Part shown: piece by piece, positions 6,843 to 8,942 of the stretch
Position numbering within the stretch: position 1 is the first letter of the stretch
Layout of the letters: each line of letters starts with the position of its first letter
NCBI GenBank assembly: GCA_013202725.1
Contig: JABMRH010000168.1
Location: 1 to 8,942, forward strand
Reading direction: 5' to 3'
Length of the DNA stretch: 8,942 bases
Source: Desulfobacteraceae bacterium
GTDB taxonomy: Bacteria > Desulfobacterota > Desulfobacteria > Desulfobacterales > ETH-SRB1
Notes under the pieces: generated by a model
Told to the model about the DNA's origin: nothing
Seen by the model: only the letters and a program-made list of their open reading frames with translations
Databases searched by the model: none
Position numbers and translations under genes: made by a program

Positions 6843-7991
6843 TCAACAGCCAATATGCCGTGATATCACTATCCTTTGAATTTCCGATGTCCCTTCTCCG
6901 ATATCAAGAAGTTTCTGGTCCCTGTAAAACCTTTCGACATTGTATTCCTTCATCAGCCCATACCCACCGTGAATCTGTACAGCATGATTCACCACCCTGC
7001 CCATGACCTCAGAACAGCAAAGCTTGCTCATTGCAGCCTCTTTTTCAAAGAGCCGGCCCTGGTCTTTCAGCCAGCAGGCCTTGTACAGCAAATTTCTGGC
7101 GCATTCTATCTCAAGCGCGCAATCAGCCAGTTTAAAAGCAACTGCCTGAAATTTGCAAATCGGCTGCCCGAACTGCTCCCTTTCTTTCGAATATTTGAGC
7201 GCTGCCTCATAAGCTCCCTGGGCTCCGCCAAGCCCCATAGCCCCTATGGAAAGTCTACCGCCGTCAAGTGTTTTCAGCATCTGGTGAAAACCATCCCCTA
7301 CTTTGCCTAATATATTTTCTTTTGGAATCCTGACATCGTCAAAATATAATTCAGCAGTGTTTGAAGCCCGCCACATCATCTTTTTATGCATTGGAACAGC
7401 TTTAAAACCCCGGGTTCCATGTTCTACAAGAAAGCATGTATATTCAGGCTTTCCGTTGGGTCTGGTTCCGGTGATCGCCTGAACAGTCACCCCCATTGTC
7501 ATTTCACAGGCAGCGTTGGTTATGAAAATTTTAGACCCGTTGATCACCCACTCATTGCCGTCAAGAACCGCGGTGGTTCTGCTTCCACCTGCATCGGAAC
7601 CGGCATTTGCCTCTGTGAGACCGAATCCCCATAAGGCTTCTCCACTGCAGAGTTTCGGAAGATACTTCATCTTCTGATCCTCTGTGCCGAAATAGTAGAT
7701 CGGGCCGATTCCAAGAGAGTTGCCCGCTGCAATGGTTGCAGCCTGAGATCCATCCACCCTTGCAATCTCCTCTACAGCGATTATGTAGGAAAGATAATCC
7801 ATGGCCTGGCCTTCATATTCCTCTGAAACAAACATTCCAAAGAGACCGATTTCCCCCATTTTTTTTGTAAGTTCCGCTGAAAATTCCTCTTTTTCATCAA
7901 GCTCCAAAGCTACAGGAGCAATTTCTGTCTCGGCAAATTTACGCACTGAATTCCGGATAATTTCCTGTTCTGTTGTAAGATCAAAATTCAA
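6843..7991 (-). CDS. Acyl-CoA dehydrogenase, short-chain (SCAD/butyryl-CoA dehydrogenase) type
   Basis: This 382-residue FAD enzyme oxidises an acyl-CoA to the 2-enoyl-CoA, passing electrons to ETF (no ETF gene is in the window). The N-terminal helical domain, a middle FAD-binding beta domain (FGLTEANAGSD at 123-133, FITNA at 156-160) and the C-terminal helical domain (REQFGQPI at 271-278, IHGGYG at 340-345) are all present. The catalytic base is E366 in GEGTSEIQR, the SCAD/MCAD position. Isovaleryl-CoA dehydrogenases instead use a Glu in the LDxER helix, which here reads LDGGR (242-246, G245). A short straight or branched substrate is likely, but isovaleryl-CoA is not specifically supported. 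The start is TTG at 7991 with GGGGG 5 nt upstream; the nearby upstream codons offer no alternative start. It is the first gene after the leftward promoter and operator. Confidence 0.93.
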   Translation of the reverse strand: MNFDLTTEQEIIRNSVRKFAETEIAPVALELDEKEEFSAELTKKMGEIGLFGMFVSEEYEGQAMDYLSYIIAVEEIARVDGSQAATIAAGNSLGIGPIYYFGTEDQKMKYLPKLCSGEALWGFGLTEANAGSDAGGSRTTAVLDGNEWVINGSKIFITNAACEMTMGVTVQAITGTRPNGKPEYTCFLVEHGTRGFKAVPMHKKMMWRASNTAELYFDDVRIPKENILGKVGDGFHQMLKTLDGGRLSIGAMGLGGAQGAYEAALKYSKEREQFGQPICKFQAVAFKLADCALEIECARNLLYKACWLKDQGRLFEKEAAMSKLCCSEVMGRVVNHAVQIHGGYGLMKEYNVERFYRDQKLLDIGEGTSEIQRIVISRHIGC

Positions 7992-8038
7992 CTTTACCCC
8001 CTTTTCACAGACTTTTTGAAGAAATCACCTTTGCTTTT

Positions 8039-8052
8039 TGAACGAGCGTTCA
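8039..8052. promoter_or_regulatory. Predicted TetR operator 1 (dehydrogenase side)
   Basis: TGAACG-AG-CGTTCA is a perfect 6-bp inverted repeat with a 2-bp centre, the size and form typical of TetR-family operators. It lies about 6 to 19 nt downstream of the predicted start point of the leftward promoter and 48 nt before the dehydrogenase TTG, a position suited to repression. A second copy lies at 8206-8219. The TetR gene next door is the obvious candidate to bind it. Confidence 0.75.
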
Positions 8053-8063
8053 GTTTTTTATGT

Positions 8064-8091
8064 TTTATATTCCCCTTACTATATTTGTCAA
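8064..8091 (-). promoter_or_regulatory. Predicted sigma70-like promoter for the dehydrogenase operon
   Basis: Reading the minus strand, a perfect TTGACA (8091-8086) is followed after 16 nt by TATAAA (8069-8064). The start point would be near 8057, giving a leader of about 66 nt before the TTG start at 7991. Operator 1 lies just downstream of the start point. The prediction rests on motif match and placement only. Confidence 0.6.
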
Positions 8092-8169
8092 TATCTTTCT
8101 GGCGAATACAAGGCAAATGTAACTGAGAGATTCTATGCAATAATCGCCTTATAGAGTTTTTATAAAAAC

Positions 8170-8199
8170 TTGACAAAAAAAACGGATACATGGTATTAA
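8170..8199 (+). promoter_or_regulatory. Predicted sigma70-like promoter facing tetR
   Basis: A perfect TTGACA at 8170-8175 is followed after 18 nt by TATTAA at 8194-8199, with a TG one base ahead of it (8191-8192) as in extended -10 promoters. The start point would be near 8206, exactly where operator 2 begins. The next gene on this strand is tetR, about 370 nt downstream, so the leader would be unusually long. A closer weak promoter for tetR (TTGACT at 8494-8499) has no good -10. Confidence 0.55.
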
Positions 8200-8205
8200 A
8201 ATTAA

Positions 8206-8219
8206 TGAGCGATCGTTCA
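8206..8219. promoter_or_regulatory. Predicted TetR operator 2 (tetR side)
   Basis: TGAGCG-AT-CGTTCA matches operator 1 except for one arm base and the two-base centre; five of six arm pairs are symmetric. It covers positions about +1 to +14 of the predicted rightward promoter. Its centre is 167 bp from that of operator 1. The placement suggests autorepression of tetR. Confidence 0.7.
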
Positions 8220-8419
8220 GAAACAGACTTAATAGTTTCGTAAAAAATTGAAAAATAATCACGTCTCTTCTCAAGACGTACGTCGCAAAGCTCGAAAGAT
8301 AGAAAGCACGAAAACAGAAAAAGTTTAAAGTGGTTTAAGTTTGATGGCGTCGTAAAAAGTCCAACATACCACTTAACCGTCATTCCCGCGGGGCACGTAG
8401 TGACACGAAGTGAAGCATC

Positions 8420-8438
8420 AGCGCTAACCGTTAGCGCT
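8420..8438. repeat. Perfect hairpin inside the repeat element
   Basis: AGCGCTAAC and GTTAGCGCT form a perfect 9-bp inverted repeat around a single C (practically an 8-bp stem with a CCG loop). It has no following T-tract and is better read as part of the element than as a terminator. Confidence 0.85.
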
Positions 8439-8463
8439 ATCCAGTAATTACAAGTTGTTATAG

Positions 8464-8483
8464 ACTCCCGCTTTCGCGGGAGT
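8464..8483. repeat. GC-rich hairpin at the right end of the repeat element
   Basis: ACTCCCGC and GCGGGAGT form a perfect 8-bp stem with a TTTC loop. On the plus strand it is followed within about 8 nt by CTTTTT (8490-8495), so it could slow or terminate transcription coming from the rightward promoter towards tetR. Attenuation is a possibility only. Confidence 0.7.
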
Positions 8484-8574
8484 GACGTGCTTTTTGACTT
8501 GTTACAAATTCATTATTTTCATGTCTTCGAATTTTCGTTCTTTCGTGATAAATATTTTTTTTTGGGAATTCATA

Positions 8575-8942
8575 ATGCAGCAACCACGCGAAACATATGA
8601 CATACCAACCCAGATTAAAAATCCGGATCTTGTAAAACGGAGAAGGCGTCAGATTATTGATGCCGCTGTAAAGCTTTTTATTCAAAAGGGTTTCCATAAA
8701 ACAACCACCAGGCAGATCGCCAAGGCAGCAGGATTATCCATTGGCGCATTATATGAATATGTTTCGTCAAAAGAGGATGTTCTGTATATGGTTTGCAACT
8801 CAATCCATATGGAGGTTGAACAGGGTATGTCGGATGCCCTGGCCAGAGCAAAGGGGGGACAAAATGCTCTGGCAGAGGTAATCCGTGAATATTTCATGGT
8901 TTGTCACAGGATGAGTGATTTTATCCTCCTTATATACCAGGA
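8575..8942 (+). CDS. TetR/AcrR-family transcriptional regulator, N-terminal part (cut by window end)
   Basis: The open frame runs off the window end, so only 122 complete codons are visible of an expected 190-220. After a short basic lead (KRRRR, 21-25) comes a clear TetR DNA-binding domain at about residues 24-71: IIDAAVKLFIQKGFHKTTTR, then QIAKAAGLSIGALYEYVSSK and EDVL. The rest is the beginning of the helical ligand-binding domain, likely to sense an acyl-CoA of the neighbouring pathway (inference). The ATG at 8575 is chosen because the TetR domain fits it; the ribosome binding site is poor (GGGA about 7 nt ahead in a T-rich leader). An in-frame GTG at 8545 would add a hydrophobic decapeptide and is less likely. 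Divergence from the dehydrogenase operon and the shared operators make it the probable repressor of both. Confidence 0.92.
   Translation, partial: MQQPRETYDIPTQIKNPDLVKRRRRQIIDAAVKLFIQKGFHKTTTRQIAKAAGLSIGALYEYVSSKEDVLYMVCNSIHMEVEQGMSDALARAKGGQNALAEVIREYFMVCHRMSDFILLIYQ

Larger units (their letters stand above)
8378..8487. repeat. MITE/REP-like element with 13-bp terminal inverted repeats
   Basis: The ends CGTCATTCCCGCG (8378-8390) and CGCGGGAGTGACG (8475-8487) are inverted copies with one mismatch, bounding about 110 bp. Inside are two perfect hairpins, described separately, and a near-direct repeat CACGTAGTG/CACGAAGTG (8394-8402, 8404-8412). It encodes nothing. The GTCATTCCCGCG end is typical of a widespread family of short dispersed bacterial repeats, recognised by pattern only. 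No clear target-site duplication is visible. It sits in the predicted leader of tetR, 87 nt before the start codon. Confidence 0.75.
7992..8574. other. Divergent regulatory region between the dehydrogenase operon and tetR
   Basis: This 583-bp stretch has no convincing gene. The half next to the dehydrogenase holds two divergent promoters and two operators (listed separately). The half next to tetR is AT-rich leader with a perfect 10-bp palindrome GACGTACGTC at 8275-8284, beside a 6-bp stem (ACGTCT at 8261-8266, AGACGT at 8274-8279), and a repeat element at 8378-8487. A minus-strand open frame across 7994-8383 covers both promoters and is judged noncoding. Confidence 0.75.

Noticed and set aside
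6815..6853. Extended hydratase start at TTG 6853, overlapping the dehydrogenase gene
   Set aside because: The ATG at 6814 has a perfect GGAGG 5 nt ahead and gives the usual family N-terminus.
8205..8243. Tiny open frame (ATG AGC GAT..., 12 codons) at the start of the tetR leader
   Set aside because: It has no ribosome binding site and overlaps the operator, so an open frame this short is expected by chance.
7994..8383. 129-codon open frame on the minus strand in the divergent region
   Set aside because: It spans both predicted promoters and operators, has no recognisable domain, has a low-complexity basic composition, and no ribosome binding site was identified for it.

Overview
The window (8,942 bp, moderate GC) looks like a chromosomal piece of an anaerobic, acyl-CoA-using bacterium, most likely a member of the Desulfobacterota (Desulfobacterales-like). 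This is inferred from the gene types (DUF6125-like Cys-rich protein, XRE-cupin regulator, BioA with a Cys-rich insert) and from the style of the intergenic repeats. No marker gene fixes the taxonomy.

Layout. A plus-strand bioA (biotin synthesis, 95-1438) meets, tail to tail, a long minus-strand block that reads from about 8057 down to 1435. In transcription order the block is: a short-chain-type acyl-CoA dehydrogenase, an AUH-like enoyl-CoA (methylglutaconyl-CoA-type) hydratase, a methylcrotonyl-CoA-carboxylase-type carboxyltransferase subunit, an HMG-CoA-lyase-like DRE-TIM enzyme, an XRE-cupin regulator and a DUF6125-like Cys-rich protein. The six genes fall into three tight pairs (gaps of 28, 22 and 13 nt) separated by two longer spacers (248 and 159 nt) that carry imperfect inverted repeats. 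Divergent to the block, at the right edge, lies a TetR-family regulator cut off by the window end.

Function. Dehydrogenase + carboxyltransferase + hydratase + lyase is the enzyme order of the leucine/isovalerate (Liu) route or the related acyclic-terpene (Atu) route. Details depart from a standard Liu operon. The biotin carboxylase/BCCP subunit is absent from the window. The dehydrogenase has its catalytic Glu at the SCAD position rather than at the isovaleryl-CoA-dehydrogenase position. The lyase-like protein has Gln where HMG-CoA lyases have their catalytic loop Cys, plus an insert and a C-terminal extension. The cluster is therefore either a diverged leucine/branched-acyl route or a different CoA pathway built from the same parts.

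Regulation. The 583-bp divergent region holds two near-identical 14-bp operators of the form TGAnCG-NN-CGTTCA. Each sits at or just after the predicted start point of a sigma70-like promoter (TTGACA elements), one facing the dehydrogenase operon and one facing tetR. This suggests that the TetR protein represses both the operon and itself. A 110-bp repeat element with terminal inverted repeats and internal hairpins lies in the long leader between the tetR-side promoter and the tetR start codon.
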